Assembly (NCBI RefSeq): GCF_000835495.1
Contig: NW_015622542.1
Location: 2,316,485 to 2,380,484 of the forward strand
Direction of reading: 5' to 3'
Source: Cladophialophora immunda
Lineage: Eukaryota; Ascomycota; Eurotiomycetes; Chaetothyriales; Herpotrichiellaceae
DNA length: 64,000 nucleotides
A model generated the notes under the pieces. It made no database searches. It saw only the letters and a list, made by a program, of their open reading frames with translations, and was not told the origin of the DNA. Both the position numbers and the translations under genes were made by a program. Position 1 is the stretch's first letter, and every line of letters starts with the position of its first letter. This document shows, piece by piece, positions 23,293 to 33,768 of this stretch.

Positions 23293-23906
23293 GGCGAAGG
23301 TCGTGTGGTCAGAGAACGTGGGTGGTGTAGCTCCACGAAGGAATGTTCATCGACGAGCCTGATGCTCGAAACACGTCAATGTATCACTGTCAAAAAATGA
23401 CCGGGGACAGTCACTTACGGAAAGCCAATGGACACTTCATAAACACCTCGTTGCACGGTCCATTCCCTTTAATCGTCCGACCAACTCAACTTCTACGCTA
23501 GCCGACTTCGGAGAATCCCCGGCCCACCCCGAGGGCCACCGCTGCACCCTTCCTCCGACGCGCACGCGCCGCCATAGTCATTGCTCCAGCACGTAAACCA
23601 AAGCAACACGGCAGTTAGCCGAAGCTCCCAGCGCAGTGTATCGGGGCAAAGATTGACAAACTGAACTTAAGTGAGTCGAGTCATCCATTGCACCATGCCT
23701 AGTCTTGACTGAGCAAATTTTCTCGCCGAACCCGACTCCTTAAAGAACTTTCGCGGCCCGCTGTACAATAATGGGCGTCGTGGAAGGACATACCACTGTC
23801 TCATAAACCTGATATCGTTGCGAACGTGGCTCTGGTCGAGGCTCACTTTCATTCTCATTCCAACGGGTCTCCTTCGGATCACGCACAGCCGAAGTAATCG
23901 ACAACC
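23293..23906. promoter_or_regulatory. divergent promoter, PrpF-like / PrpD-like
   Basis: Shared upstream region of two genes that belong to families working on the same kind of substrate. It carries a 14/15 match to the cluster palindrome at 23608-23622 and a reversed pair GCCGA-CT-TCGG near 23501. Confidence 0.6.
23608..23622. promoter_or_regulatory. palindrome copy ACGGC-N5-GCCGA
   Basis: Spacer AGTTA; differs from TCGGC-N5-GCCGA only at the first base. The core CGGC-N5-GCCG is intact. Confidence 0.6.
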
Positions 23907-25274
23907 ATGGACGCGACGTTGGAACGTATCGCCGAGTTCGCCACCAGCGTCCGGCCTGAGCAGATCCCTGCCAACGTGCTGGAAAAGGCGAATGACATCC
24001 TCCTTGACTCTCTGGCTTGCGCCTATGCAGGCTTCCAATGCCCTGGCGCGCGCGTGGCCGCCGCTATAACCGACATTCCGCGAGGCACTCCGGGCACCAT
24101 CATTGGCACCAAGGCCTCTGCGACACTCGATATGGCCGCGTTCTGGAATACGTCCATGATTCGATACGCCGACTGCAACGACTCCCTGACTGGTGGCCAC
24201 CCTAGTGATATGTTCGGACCCCTCATTGCTGTCGCTGGCGCCCACCGGCTTCCTGGCCGCACCTTGCTCAGTGGCATTGCCGTCGCTTACGAAGTGTTCC
24301 ACTTACTTATCTTCAAAAGCAGGCAATACTACAAGCACAAGGGCGCCCTAGTCGACAATTTGTCCATAGACCAGGGATTCTACGTGGCAACGGCATCGGC
24401 CGCCGGCATCGCGCACATGCTCCAGTACGACAAGGCGAAGACGGCGGCCACCGTGTCGCTGGCTGCCACAAACGGGCTCCCGCTCCGGGCGAGCCGTGCA
24501 GGTGAGCTTTCCCATTATAAGGGCGTGGCGACCGCGGTGAGCTCTCGCGCCGCTGTCTTTGCGTGTAAACTCGCTGAGAGCGGTTTGACGGCACCGTCAG
24601 CCCCTTTCGAGGGCCGCCACGGATATATTGAGATTTTCGAGGGCAAGGCTGGCCCGATGAATTTGGGGGAGTTTGGCAAGTGGGCTATCCTACGGACCGC
24701 ACTCAAGTACTTCCCTGCAACGGCCAACTGCCAGATCAGCATCTGGGCCGCGTTAGAGCTGCGCAAGGGTCTGGATGCCTCGCAAATCCGCGAGATTGTG
24801 CTGCACACCTCGCGCTTCCTCTGGCACGAGTCTGGCAGCGAGCCGGCCAAGTGGGCACCGACCACGCACGAGACTGCCGACCACAGTCTCCCTTACATCT
24901 TTACGACGGCACTCATGGACGGCAATATCGACCTACGGTCGTACGATGACGACAAGCTCTCGAGGCCTCACGTGCGCCAGGTGATGCAGAAGGTTAAGGT
25001 CGTGGTCGACGACAAGATCGAGTCCGAGTATCCTGGCATTCTCCAGATTCGAGCCGTTGCTACGTTCCTTGATGGCACAACGCGCGAGGTCCACTGCAAG
25101 AGCCCCAAGGGCGTACCTTTGAACCCGATGAACCGGGACGACATCAAGGTCAAGTTCCAGCAGCTGGCTGGTCCGACCTTGGGAGAAAAGACGGACAAGG
25201 TGTGGCAGATTGCAAACACTATTGCTGACAGCCAGGATATCAAGACGGTTTTCGACCAGATGATAGTTGACTAG
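23907..25274 (+). CDS. MmgE/PrpD protein, 2-methylcitrate dehydratase-like
   Basis: A 455-residue intronless MmgE/PrpD protein, distinct from the CAD-like one at 14410. Motifs: I-L-L-D-S-L-A-C-A-Y, then M-I-R-Y-A-D-C-N-D with G-G-H-P-S-D, which corresponds to the L-D-F-N-D-T and G-H-P-S-D region of PrpD dehydratases, and a C-terminal P-L-N-P-M-N-R-D-D. The known family reactions are dehydration of 2-methylcitrate/citrate and decarboxylation of aconitate. Pairing with a PrpF gene recalls bacterial and fungal (methyl)citrate handling, so interconversion of a citrate-type and an aconitate-type acid is my best inference. No targeting sequence was recognised. No methylcitrate synthase or methylisocitrate lyase is in the window, which argues against a plain propionate pathway. 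Confidence 0.85.
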   Translation: MDATLERIAEFATSVRPEQIPANVLEKANDILLDSLACAYAGFQCPGARVAAAITDIPRGTPGTIIGTKASATLDMAAFWNTSMIRYADCNDSLTGGHPSDMFGPLIAVAGAHRLPGRTLLSGIAVAYEVFHLLIFKSRQYYKHKGALVDNLSIDQGFYVATASAAGIAHMLQYDKAKTAATVSLAATNGLPLRASRAGELSHYKGVATAVSSRAAVFACKLAESGLTAPSAPFEGRHGYIEIFEGKAGPMNLGEFGKWAILRTALKYFPATANCQISIWAALELRKGLDASQIREIVLHTSRFLWHESGSEPAKWAPTTHETADHSLPYIFTTALMDGNIDLRSYDDDKLSRPHVRQVMQKVKVVVDDKIESEYPGILQIRAVATFLDGTTREVHCKSPKGVPLNPMNRDDIKVKFQQLAGPTLGEKTDKVWQIANTIADSQDIKTVFDQMIVD

Positions 25275-25875
25275 GTAGCCGATCCTTTTTCTTCCATGGT
25301 GCTGCGACTTTGTTAAGTTGCAACAACCAGGCATGCGTTTAGCTCTTGTGGTTTCTGCATGATCCTAAACATACATCCGATGAGTAAAGGATCTTCAACT
25401 GATCCCAATCCTTCGAAGCATTTTCTGAGTAAGGGAACGCCGTTGCCTAAGAATGATATTTTATTTCGCAGCTATCCGCCCCGGGATCGTGCTTTAAGCC
25501 TTGTGGCACACCGAAAATATGTGCGGGCTTTTCGCGGCGAAAACCAGCGTACACCTCGCGCAGATGCTTTGAAAATTGATTTTTTCCTTACTGTGAGACA
25601 TATAGATTTGTCAACGTGCGAGGATTTGATTTTGAAAGGGCCAGATACTGCGAAAATGTATGTCCCTTACTATCTAGTTTAATCGCACGCCTCGACTTAC
25701 AAAGGTAGGCCCCCCTTATGGATTCACTGAGCTGTCGTACTGAGCAACGATCAGGCAGCCCTGTGCATAGCTTCAGGCTAGAGGCGCAAAAGGATCGCGA
25801 ACATCGTGTCGGTTGATGCGTTCTAACGAGGCGCGTCTCTCATTCGCGGCAGACTCTGACGGTGCGCCGACCAAC
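25275..25875. other. intergenic between convergent genes
   Basis: A 600-bp gap between the 3' ends of the PrpD-like and lactonase genes. One 107-codon open frame at 25359 has no recognisable motif and is not called. Confidence 0.5.
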
Positions 25876-27102
25876 CTATTTCCACGAGACGCACATGGGC
25901 CCCTCCAATCGCCCCTTCAGACAATCACGAATAGTTACCACACCTTCCAGGTTCATCTTTTGCACGAACTTGACCTTGTCTGGCGAAGCCTGGCGGGTTT
26001 CAGCGGTCCTGACGTCCATCTTTCCTCTTACTTTGCCCAGGCGGCCCGTTCGCGAATCCCTCTCAAAGATGACAAGGTCTTGGCTGAACTGGTTGGCCAC
26101 CGCCACCCACTGGTTGTCTTTGTCCCTGGACAAGGCAAACATCCGTGGATGCTTGCCGTAGCTTCGTTGAGTGTCTACATGTGTCAAATGGTGCTCAGCA
26201 GATCCGTCGTCGATCGAGAAGACTGTGATGGTGTCATTCTCCAAGCTCTGGAAGCCTCGGTTAGAGGCATAGAGAAATTTGCCGTCATCGCTGAAGGCAA
26301 TCTCGGAAGCCAAGTCCTTGAAATCTGGTGGGGTGAGCGGAAGGTCTTTGCCCATGGTCGAGATGGCCTGTTTGAGATCGACGGTGATCTGCGAGTCCAA
26401 ATCCTTCGTATCCAAGCTGAACACACGGATCGAATTGTCCTTCTCGCTCAGCACGTACAAGAAGGCCTTGGAAGGATTGATGGACCTGATGGCGAAATGG
26501 CGAGGTCCCACGACCTTGGGTAGGGCGATTCTTTGGATCTTCTTGATGTCCTGAGGGCTCTCGTAAGAGTAGATATCCAGGCAATCCATGGTTCGAAGCG
26601 AGGTTATCATAAGCCGCCCAGATGAGTCGAAGGATGTCTGGTGAGGATGGGCCGCTGGAAAGTCGGGATCCGATTTGTTGTAGTCGAACACGTAGGTTGG
26701 CTCGCCAATAGACCCATCCTCGGCCAAGGGATAGACTGAAATGGTAGACCCGGCGATGTTGGAAGCGACCAGAGCCTTTCCGTCTGGGCTGACGCTGAGG
26801 TGGCATCCCCCCTTGCCATGGCTGCTCGTGTGACTGATGGCAGTCAAGCGGGTCCCGTCGTGTTGGAAACTGTGGACGCCGCCGGAGCTGAATCGGCCGT
26901 CAGGATAAGCGGTGCGACTGATACTGTAAATCTTGTTGCCGTGCGAAGTAACCCAGTTTGGCATGTGACCGGCATCAGTGCAAACTGAAATGACCGACAA
27001 AGACTCCTGGGTGGATTTGGTAGGGTCAAATGAGAGCTCAACCAGCCCAGTGCCCTCGAGGGCTACGAAGAGGCCAAGCGAGGATCCAGTCGGTGGCGCC
27101 AT
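25876..27102 (-). CDS. seven-bladed beta-propeller lactonase (6-PGL/CMLE-like fold)
   Basis: A 408-residue intronless protein of the lactonase family (Pfam type PF10282) that contains YbhE 6-phosphogluconolactonase and fungal carboxymuconate cyclase. Blade motifs are visible: G-G-C-H-L-S-V-S-P-D-G-K, H-P-H-Q-T-S-F-D-S-S-G-R, G-P-R-H-F-A-I-R, F-S-D-D-G-K-F-L-Y-A-S-N-R and K-H-P-R-M-F-A-L-S. The N-R-G motif and the H-P-R near the end match the family. It has no signal peptide, so it is probably cytosolic. It is divergent from the mitochondrial carrier, with three palindrome copies between them. In an itaconate-type context, a role on a gamma-lactone such as hydroxyparaconate is attractive; a muconolactone role linked to the dehydroshikimate dehydratase at 8752 is the alternative. 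Confidence 0.85.
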   Translation of the reverse strand: MAPPTGSSLGLFVALEGTGLVELSFDPTKSTQESLSVISVCTDAGHMPNWVTSHGNKIYSISRTAYPDGRFSSGGVHSFQHDGTRLTAISHTSSHGKGGCHLSVSPDGKALVASNIAGSTISVYPLAEDGSIGEPTYVFDYNKSDPDFPAAHPHQTSFDSSGRLMITSLRTMDCLDIYSYESPQDIKKIQRIALPKVVGPRHFAIRSINPSKAFLYVLSEKDNSIRVFSLDTKDLDSQITVDLKQAISTMGKDLPLTPPDFKDLASEIAFSDDGKFLYASNRGFQSLENDTITVFSIDDGSAEHHLTHVDTQRSYGKHPRMFALSRDKDNQWVAVANQFSQDLVIFERDSRTGRLGKVRGKMDVRTAETRQASPDKVKFVQKMNLEGVVTIRDCLKGRLEGPMCVSWK

Positions 27103-27587
27103 ATCAGCTTCGTAGTCTGTTGCGGTCTTTCGGTTTCTTCGGATTAGGTTTCTAATCGGTCGATAGTCTGCCCTGATTCCAGTGAGGCTGTTGGGGCGGA
27201 TTTCTCAAGGGTTCGCTAAGACACATATATCACCACACTGAAGCTCGACAATAAGCAGTCGGCAATAAGCCGAATATTCAATTGGTAACTAGCAGTCGGC
27301 TATAGGCCGAGTGCCCACTCGGACCACAAGCAGTCGGCAATGAGCCATTTGCGGGGTGACAGTGGTTGTTTGGAGTTGTACTGTGTGCGTGGGCCAGTTG
27401 ATCCATTGGCAGGGGGTCAAATCTCCCGTGTTAGCCGTTCTCCCTAATCTATCTGCAGCCTTGTGGTAGTCAAGACATTGAGTGTATAGAGATGCTGCAC
27501 TTCTTGTCTCCCCCGAAGCTCGAGTCCCCGTCGACTTGTCCCATGCATTTGAGTTGGGAAGAAGGGTAACATCTTGGGAGCTCCATC
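27103..27587. promoter_or_regulatory. divergent promoter, lactonase / mitochondrial carrier
   Basis: A 485-bp bidirectional promoter with three spaced copies of the cluster palindrome (27259-27348). Confidence 0.65.
27254..27348. repeat. three direct repeats carrying the TCGGC-N5-GCCGA palindrome
   Basis: Copies at 27259-27273 (spacer AATAA, perfect), 27296-27310 (spacer TATAG, perfect) and 27334-27348 (spacer AATGA, right arm GCCAT). Each is preceded by AGCAG, so the unit is about 20 bp, spaced about 37-38 bp between starts. Three operator-like sites in one bidirectional promoter. Confidence 0.8.
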
Positions 27588-28745
27588 ATGGCTGGCAATG
27601 CAGCCTTCCTGCCCGTTGCAGCCCCAGTGGCCAACCCTCACCCAGTGGAAAAAGCCAGGAAGCAGATGATCCCTCCTGGAGTCTCCTTGCTTTCTGGTGC
27701 CATCGCAGGCGCCGTCGAAGCCACAGCCACGGCACGCTCCCCCAAAACCAAGTTCAATCGTTGGGTAACGGAGAACAGAGAGCTGACGGCAGGCCGTCCT
27801 ACAGTATCCGATGGAATTCGCCAAGACACTGTCACAATTGCACCGAAACGTTCAACCTGGGGCCGTGGTTTCAAAGAACCCCTTCGCTGTTCTCGCCCAG
27901 GTGGCTCGTCAGGACGGCGTGTCGGCCATCTACACCGGGTGCTCGACTTTGATTCTAGTCAGTGCAGCCTCGTCTCCAGAAGTCGTTCTCCACGTCATCT
28001 GACCGGCGGAACAGGGCACTATGTTCAAGGCAGGCGTTCGCTTCATGTCGTTTGACTCCATACGGAATCTCTTGATCGACCAGGATGGAAGGTTGTCTCC
28101 AGGGCGCGGCATCCTGGCCGGCATGGTGGCCGGTGTCGTTGAGAGTGCTGTGGCAGTGACGCCTACGGAGCGCATCAAGACAGCCTTGTAAGAGTTCCCC
28201 AATCCTTCGGCAGATTTGTGCTGATTTGCCATGACTACAGAATCGACGACGCATCCTCTGCCGGTGCGAAGCGCCATCGAGGTGGCTTCCACGCCCTCCG
28301 CACCATCGTCTCAGAGCGCGGCATCACCGAGGTTTATCGTGGCCTTCTATCGACAACGCTCAAGCAAGCAGCAACATCAGCTGTGCGCATGGGGACGTAC
28401 AATGTTCTGAAGGAGGTGGTGGCCGCCTCGCAAACCAAAAACGACGGCGTAACGTCGAAGATTCCGAACACATTGGTCACGTTCGCCATGGGCGCCGCTG
28501 CGGGGACGATCACGGTGTACGCGACGCAGCCTTTTGACACGGTCAAAACGCGGACGCAGGGCGTGCAGGGACAAGCGCTCAGCGAGGCGGTGCGGTGGAT
28601 ATGGAAGGATGGCGGGGTGAGAGGCTTCTGGCGGGGCAGCACAATGCGGCTGGGAAGGCTGATTTTCAGCGGAGGAATTGTCTTCACTGTATATGAGCAT
28701 GTGTCGGCGTTGATGATGTCGATGGGTGCGGGGTGGGTGATGTAA
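27588..28745 (+). CDS. mitochondrial carrier, tricarboxylate (Ctp/MttA/Mtt1)-like
   Basis: Inner-membrane carrier with three repeats, each bearing P-x-[DE]-x-x-[KR]: P-M-E-F-A-K, P-T-E-R-I-K and P-F-D-T-V-K. Further motifs such as G-A-I-A-G-A-V-E and K-A-G-V-R-F-M-S-F-D match the citrate/cis-aconitate carrier subfamily that works with CAD in Aspergillus terreus (MttA) and Ustilago (Mtt1). Exons as read: 27588-27731, 27805-27957, 28015-28187 and 28241-28745, giving 324 residues. The first intron begins with GC rather than GT; a GT at 27765 would make a 40-bp intron and add 11 residues inside the first conserved motif. Divergent from the lactonase and downstream of three palindromes. Predicted export of citrate or cis-aconitate to the cytosol. 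Confidence 0.82.
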
Positions 28746-29093
28746 CGACATCGAGTTTTTCAAAAGCAAAAGCATGCACGCGCTTGGAAAATTTACAAAC
28801 CTGGATGCTAAAGTCTGTCGCTGCCTTGTGTTTGTGAGGAGCATCATGAATAGAACGGAAAATAGCATGCATAGAACATCCGCCAATCCCTTTCTCTCCC
28901 TGAGGACGCTCTGGCTGCATGCTTAAAGTGCATATCGTACAGGGTGGATTGGAGACACTGCCCACAACGCGGGGCACGCTTGAGCTTGGCGTCGCCTCCA
29001 TCTTTTATTCCCCTCGAAATGGCGCCCTACGGCGCGGTCTTTTGCATCCTGACCAGACCATCTCAGAACCACGAACATATCTCTTGAGGCATC
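28746..29093. other. intergenic, promoter of TF2
   Basis: About 350 bp; no palindrome or other feature recognised. Confidence 0.5.
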
Positions 29094-31240
29094 ATGACGC
29101 GACCTGCTGCATGCATCTTATGCCGCCAGGACAAGGTAGGTGCCTGTATGACATTTTCATGCTCCTCAGATTTGCTAAAGCAATCCGCAGTTGCGCTGCA
29201 ACGCTTCCGCCACATTTCCAGACCCTTGTGCACGATGTGCGTCTCGCAACCGTACGTGCAAGATAGATGCGAATTACAGACGGATATCAACAGTGAAGTC
29301 AGCATCCAGGTTAATTTACACCGATATCCATTGTTGCTAACACACATCCTTGAGCAGCCGAATGGAGCTGCTCTCGCGGGAGCTCTGCAGGATGGCAGGC
29401 GCCCACCCTCGGCAGCAGCAAAGACAGCCACAGCAAAGAGAGATTGACATTCTGAATGATTCCAACTTCCCGTCTATTCAACTCCACACCAACCCATGTG
29501 TCAATACCACTCCCACGCAGGGCACGTGTTTAGAATCTACCTCGACAAGTCCAGCCAGAATCTCGGCTATGACCCAAACCTTTCAGCTCAATGATTTGAC
29601 TCTTTCCAAAAGTGACGTCGGCGAGCTCTTCCAAGAGTGAGTAGCCAGCAATTTGGGACACAATTCCTGGGGACAGCTGTGTCTGTTGACCATACCTCGC
29701 CAGGTTCTTTATGTACTACCACGACCAGCTGCCCATGTTAGAAAAAGACATCGATGCGCCCGCAGTATTTGATGCGAGTCCCCTGCTATTTTGGGTCATT
29801 ATTCTCACGGCGACCCGAAATCTTGAGTCCCACCATACTCATTTTCAAAGCTTGTGCAAGAAAATGCCTATGCTTTTAGGCAAGCTTATGTCTCAACGGG
29901 ATGACTCTGTACACACTATGCAAGCATTGCTTATTCTGAGCATGTGGCCTCTTCCAGTCAATCGTCAATCTGACGATATGCGCTGGGTGCATAGCGGCAT
30001 GGCTATGCAGATGGCAATGCAAGCGGGCTTTCATCGAGTGGGCTACGAGCAAGAATACCATGGATTGACTTATTCCAAGTCCTCTGCGGACGAGCGAAAA
30101 CACACACGAATCTGGCGAGCATGGTGTTTTGTCAATGCGATGTGAGCATTCCGTCCGTGGCTAGGCTAATATTTCAAGCTCTAATTATTCTCCAGGCTAA
30201 GTTGTGAATTTGGCCTCCCTTGTCTTGTCCCTTTCGATAGTCTGGACATTAAACCCGTCGACGAAGCCTGCCTGCCACCAGATTTTCTTTCGAAGTTGCG
30301 ATTAGCTCTTTACATCAGTCGTATCAACGATTCTCTGGGAGACAAGACGAAGGACAACAATTATCGAACGAGGACAACCCGTCTGCTGGACAAGGACCTC
30401 GAAAATTTGGCAGCAACCCTTCGGCGAGCACGAGGTCAGTGGACTTGCAGCGTCGAGTTCGTCCTCCTGAGCATCCGCCTCAATATGTACGCTTTTTCGC
30501 TGCGCCAACCTCCCTCGGCGTCAACCCCAGACCTGGATCATACTCTCCTTCAAAGCTCGGTAGCGAAGTGCGCCTGTCGACTAATCAACATCTACGTGAG
30601 CTCGCCGTTGCCAACCCTGAACACCTCTAATCCCGGACTATGCCTGCAGAAATACTGTCATAAATTCTACTTTCGATCCGTCTATGCAGCTCTTCTGACG
30701 CTGCTCAAGATATCGATGCTCAATCAGATCTCGCCGCAAGAGCTAGGAGAGGTCAATAATTCTATCCGTCTCGGTCACTGCGCAATCAAGTCGTGCTCAA
30801 CGACAGAGGGCGACGAGTATGAGAGAGTGGCAGGTATGGTGGAACTTCTCTGTAAAAAGGGGGTCATTGAGTCCGCAAGCGGCAGGTACTCAGTTGAATC
30901 TCGTTTGGGTGCTTCACTATGGCTTGAGCTACTTGCCTCAGCGATCCACTGGCGCCGGTTGAATTCGATGCCGAAAACCCGCGAGAGAGACAGCAACACG
31001 GACAACCTTCGAAGCGACGTTTCATCTTCGATGTTGAATGGACCACCAGGCTCGGTGGAAAAGGAATTGGATACAGCTTTTTCAACTACAAACGATATGG
31101 GCGTCGCGATGGCCGAGGCTCAGTCTAATCCAAATTTATATCCATACAGCATCCAAGACTGGTCAACCTACCCAGACCCAGCATGGCGGTGCTGGGACTT
31201 GAGTGTGGAGCCGCCTTGGTGGGGCGTGCCTGGGGAGTAG
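29094..31240 (+). CDS. Zn2Cys6 transcription factor (cluster regulator candidate 2)
   Basis: Nuclear Zn2Cys6 regulator. The zinc cluster C-I-L-C-R-Q-D-K | L-R-C has the same spacing (CX2CX6CX9CX2CX6C), the same intron position after the second pair and the same overall plan as the regulator at 11204-13277. The linker R-R-I-S-T-V-N|R-M-E-L-L is typical. The MHR part has P-L-L-F-W-V-I, M-W-P-L-P and M-Q-A-G-F-H-R, aligning with P-L-L-F-W-A-I, L-W-P-L-P and Q-I-G-L-H-R of the first factor. About four introns; C-terminus ends at the TAG near 31238. The two are probably distant paralogues placed at either side of the acid genes. Confidence 0.87.
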
Positions 31241-31574
31241 ATATGTCACAACTATGAATCATTCTCATGCTCTGTGAGTATATCAGCATAAGGCCGAGCA
31301 AGCCTTCGGTTGTCAGTGCACAGGCTCTTGTCCTTCGTATATATGTACGTATTTGTTCAGATAATTGCGGGAGCTCCCCTGTGCCATCTTTCCAGAGAGC
31401 ATGCAGTTCACCACTAGTGATGCGAGGCTTGATCCTGGGGTCGGCATCACATCTGTTTCTTCGATTCTTCAACCTTTAATCCCTTCACGTGCTTGTCGCC
31501 CAGACCGTTTCCTGATTCACCACCTGGATGTCTGATCTCACAATAGGGTCCATACAAGACTGCCGGGGATATTT
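31241..31574. other. 3' intergenic between convergent genes
   Basis: About 330 bp between the stops of TF2 and the DHA1 MFS; nothing recognised. Confidence 0.5.
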
Positions 31575-33367
31575 TTAGGCAGTTTCGATGGCCTCCCCTC
31601 CAGTCTCCTTGTGGACTTTCTCTTCTCTCTGCCTCCGCTGCGTCCTCCACTTCATTCCGCGAAAGTAAAGTAGCCACAACATTGGGCTCGCGGTGACCAA
31701 GAAGAGCGTCAAGAAAGTGAAGGTCCAACCCCGTCCCCATGCGTTAATCATAGGTACGACTGCACTGGTCGCCCCGGCCCCTAGGATACATCGGACGAAG
31801 TTATTCGCAGCAATGGCAGTCGCCGGGGTCCGAGGATAGAAATCGACAAGAAGCGTGCTCGTGACGTTAGACGCAAGGGACATACTGAGACTGGAGAAGT
31901 AGAGGACCACGAGTACAGGCGCCAAGGGGCACTCGAAATGAATTAACCAACCGAAGATGGATACGAAGACACAAGTCGAGTAGACGGCGACTAACGCGAT
32001 CTGAAGACGAGCCTTCTCGATCGGAAAATGGCTCAGGTCCTGGTCCCTCCCTTTGCGGATCGGAACGCCCAATTTCTTGCACCATCGCGCAAAATTGCGG
32101 TCAAGTAGCTGCCCGTTTATCAACGCAGCTGACATTGACCCTATACCGAAAGGGATGTAACACAACCCAATTTGAAGTTCGTCGAAACCAAAAATCTCTG
32201 TGAATTGCGATGGAATGGCGGCTGTGACGTCGTAAAAGGCAGCAAAGAGGAAGGCGTTGTAGAACAGTAACAATGCGTTCTCCTTGTCGTATATGATATA
32301 GAGGGAGCGGAGTGGGTTGGGTAATTTGATTTTCCCTTGGGAACCGCGCGTGTTCGGGTTCAAGGAGCTTCGAGACTTGCGAAGGGCCAGGTAGTCCATA
32401 AGACACATGTTCCAGCCCTTCGGGGGAATCGAGCCGTTTCCGACTTGATTTCGAGCTAGAAAAATATCAGCGACCAAGGCTCAGACTACGCAGTCTGAAG
32501 ACATCGTTGAACCTGCCTGTCTCTGGAAAGAAAACAGCAAATACACTCATAAATGCAGTGCCCAGGATTACCAGGAACCAGAAGATAGCTCGCCACCCAA
32601 GTCGGGCAGCTAATAAACCCCCTATAACGGGTCCAATGGCTGGCCCCAGGAGCAATCCAGCCTGTGTATAGCCCATGTAGCTGCCTCTTTCTGCCGCTGT
32701 TGCGATATCGGAGACGATCCCACTGGACATGGCAATGGTCGCACTGCTACCGCCGCTTTGCATACATCGTAACATGAAGAGGGCTGTAAAGCTGTTTTGC
32801 AGGGCCAGGCCGATATTGGCTGCGATGTATATTGTGAAGCATACTAGAACATGAGCCAAAGTGAGTAGGAGACAGTAGGGGCGGAACAAGCGGTTACCAG
32901 TATAAGCAGGACGTCGTCCTGCAAAATCTGCAAAATCTCCCATGAACGCAGGCGTCAGACCCTGAAATATCTACGTAGTTAGACTCAATCAGCTAGAATC
33001 CCATCTGCAAAAGTTATGTATCAGTTGTGATTAATTGCGCGAAACTTACCATGTATGAGGTGAGGGTCAGATTGATGAGAGTGTCCGACACGTGCAAATC
33101 GCGCGAGAGTCTATTCAAGGCAGGAAAATAGATATTGGCTGAGACGGCAGAAAAGAAGCCAGCCCATGATGCCATGAAGACGATGAATCGTTTTCGATTC
33201 GAGGTGAAAACTGAATGAACAGGGGCAGACACCTCCGTCGAGGAGATAGTGGTCGAGAGCACGGTCGGAACTGTCTGAGGATCGATATCGCCGTTCATTG
33301 GGATCATCTGCACCAGATCGCATTGACCACTGGGTTTCTTTTCGTCTGTGGCGGATTTTACCTGCAT
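31575..33367 (-). CDS. MFS exporter, DHA1 (QDR/Tpo-like) family
   Basis: Twelve-TM plasma-membrane exporter, of the drug:H+ antiporter-1 type. Motifs: S-A-N-I-Y-F-P-A-L in TM1, G-R-R-P between TM2 and TM3, R-C-M-Q-S-G-G-S-S and L-L-G-P-A-I-G-P-V-I-G-G-L (motif C). The C-terminal half has I-G-L-C-Y-I-P-F-G and ends in an Arg/Lys-rich tail. About four introns; the first exon starts at 33367 with a 65-residue cytosolic tail. As the last gene of the acid block it is a candidate product exporter, like MfsA or Itp1 in itaconate clusters, but its promoter lacks the shared palindrome and DHA1 proteins have many substrates. Confidence 0.85.
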
Positions 33368-33768
33368 TGTAGCTGGATTCTAGAGATCAATACCATGATC
33401 ACCGGGGAGTAGTAGTAGTTCGATGTTATCCAAATAGGCCTTTTCGATGACGGCGAATTTTCGTACCGGCCACAGCACAGTACACCTTGAAAGATTGTCT
33501 TCAATCAACATCAAGTAACTGTGGCCCACGTTCCTCACGGGACAATTCACTGCACTGGCAATTCTACCTCCCGTCTCACTAGCCTGAACTGAGATCTTTA
33601 TGCCCTGCTGTTTGCGTTACCCGAATGCTCCACAGTCGGTCCCGAATTTCGGCAACGCCTTACCTTATACGAACTTTCGGTTTTGCACCAAGGATTATTG
33701 CCGATCCACCCTGTCACCACAGTTGGGGCGGCCATCCACCGGCTGCCCGATGATGGTGACAAGGGCAG

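Noticed and set aside
22049..25274. Plain propionate methylcitrate cycle (prp) locus
   Set aside because: PrpF and PrpD types are present, but methylcitrate synthase and methylisocitrate lyase are absent and a CAD-like enzyme is nearby.
25359..25682. 107-codon open frame between PrpD-like and lactonase genes
   Set aside because: No motif, unusual composition and no supporting context; probably random.
11204..33367. Alkylcitrate/maleidride-type polyketide cluster
   Set aside because: PrpD-like genes occur in such clusters, but no FAS, PKS or citrate synthase is in the window, so a polyketide-derived product is not supported.
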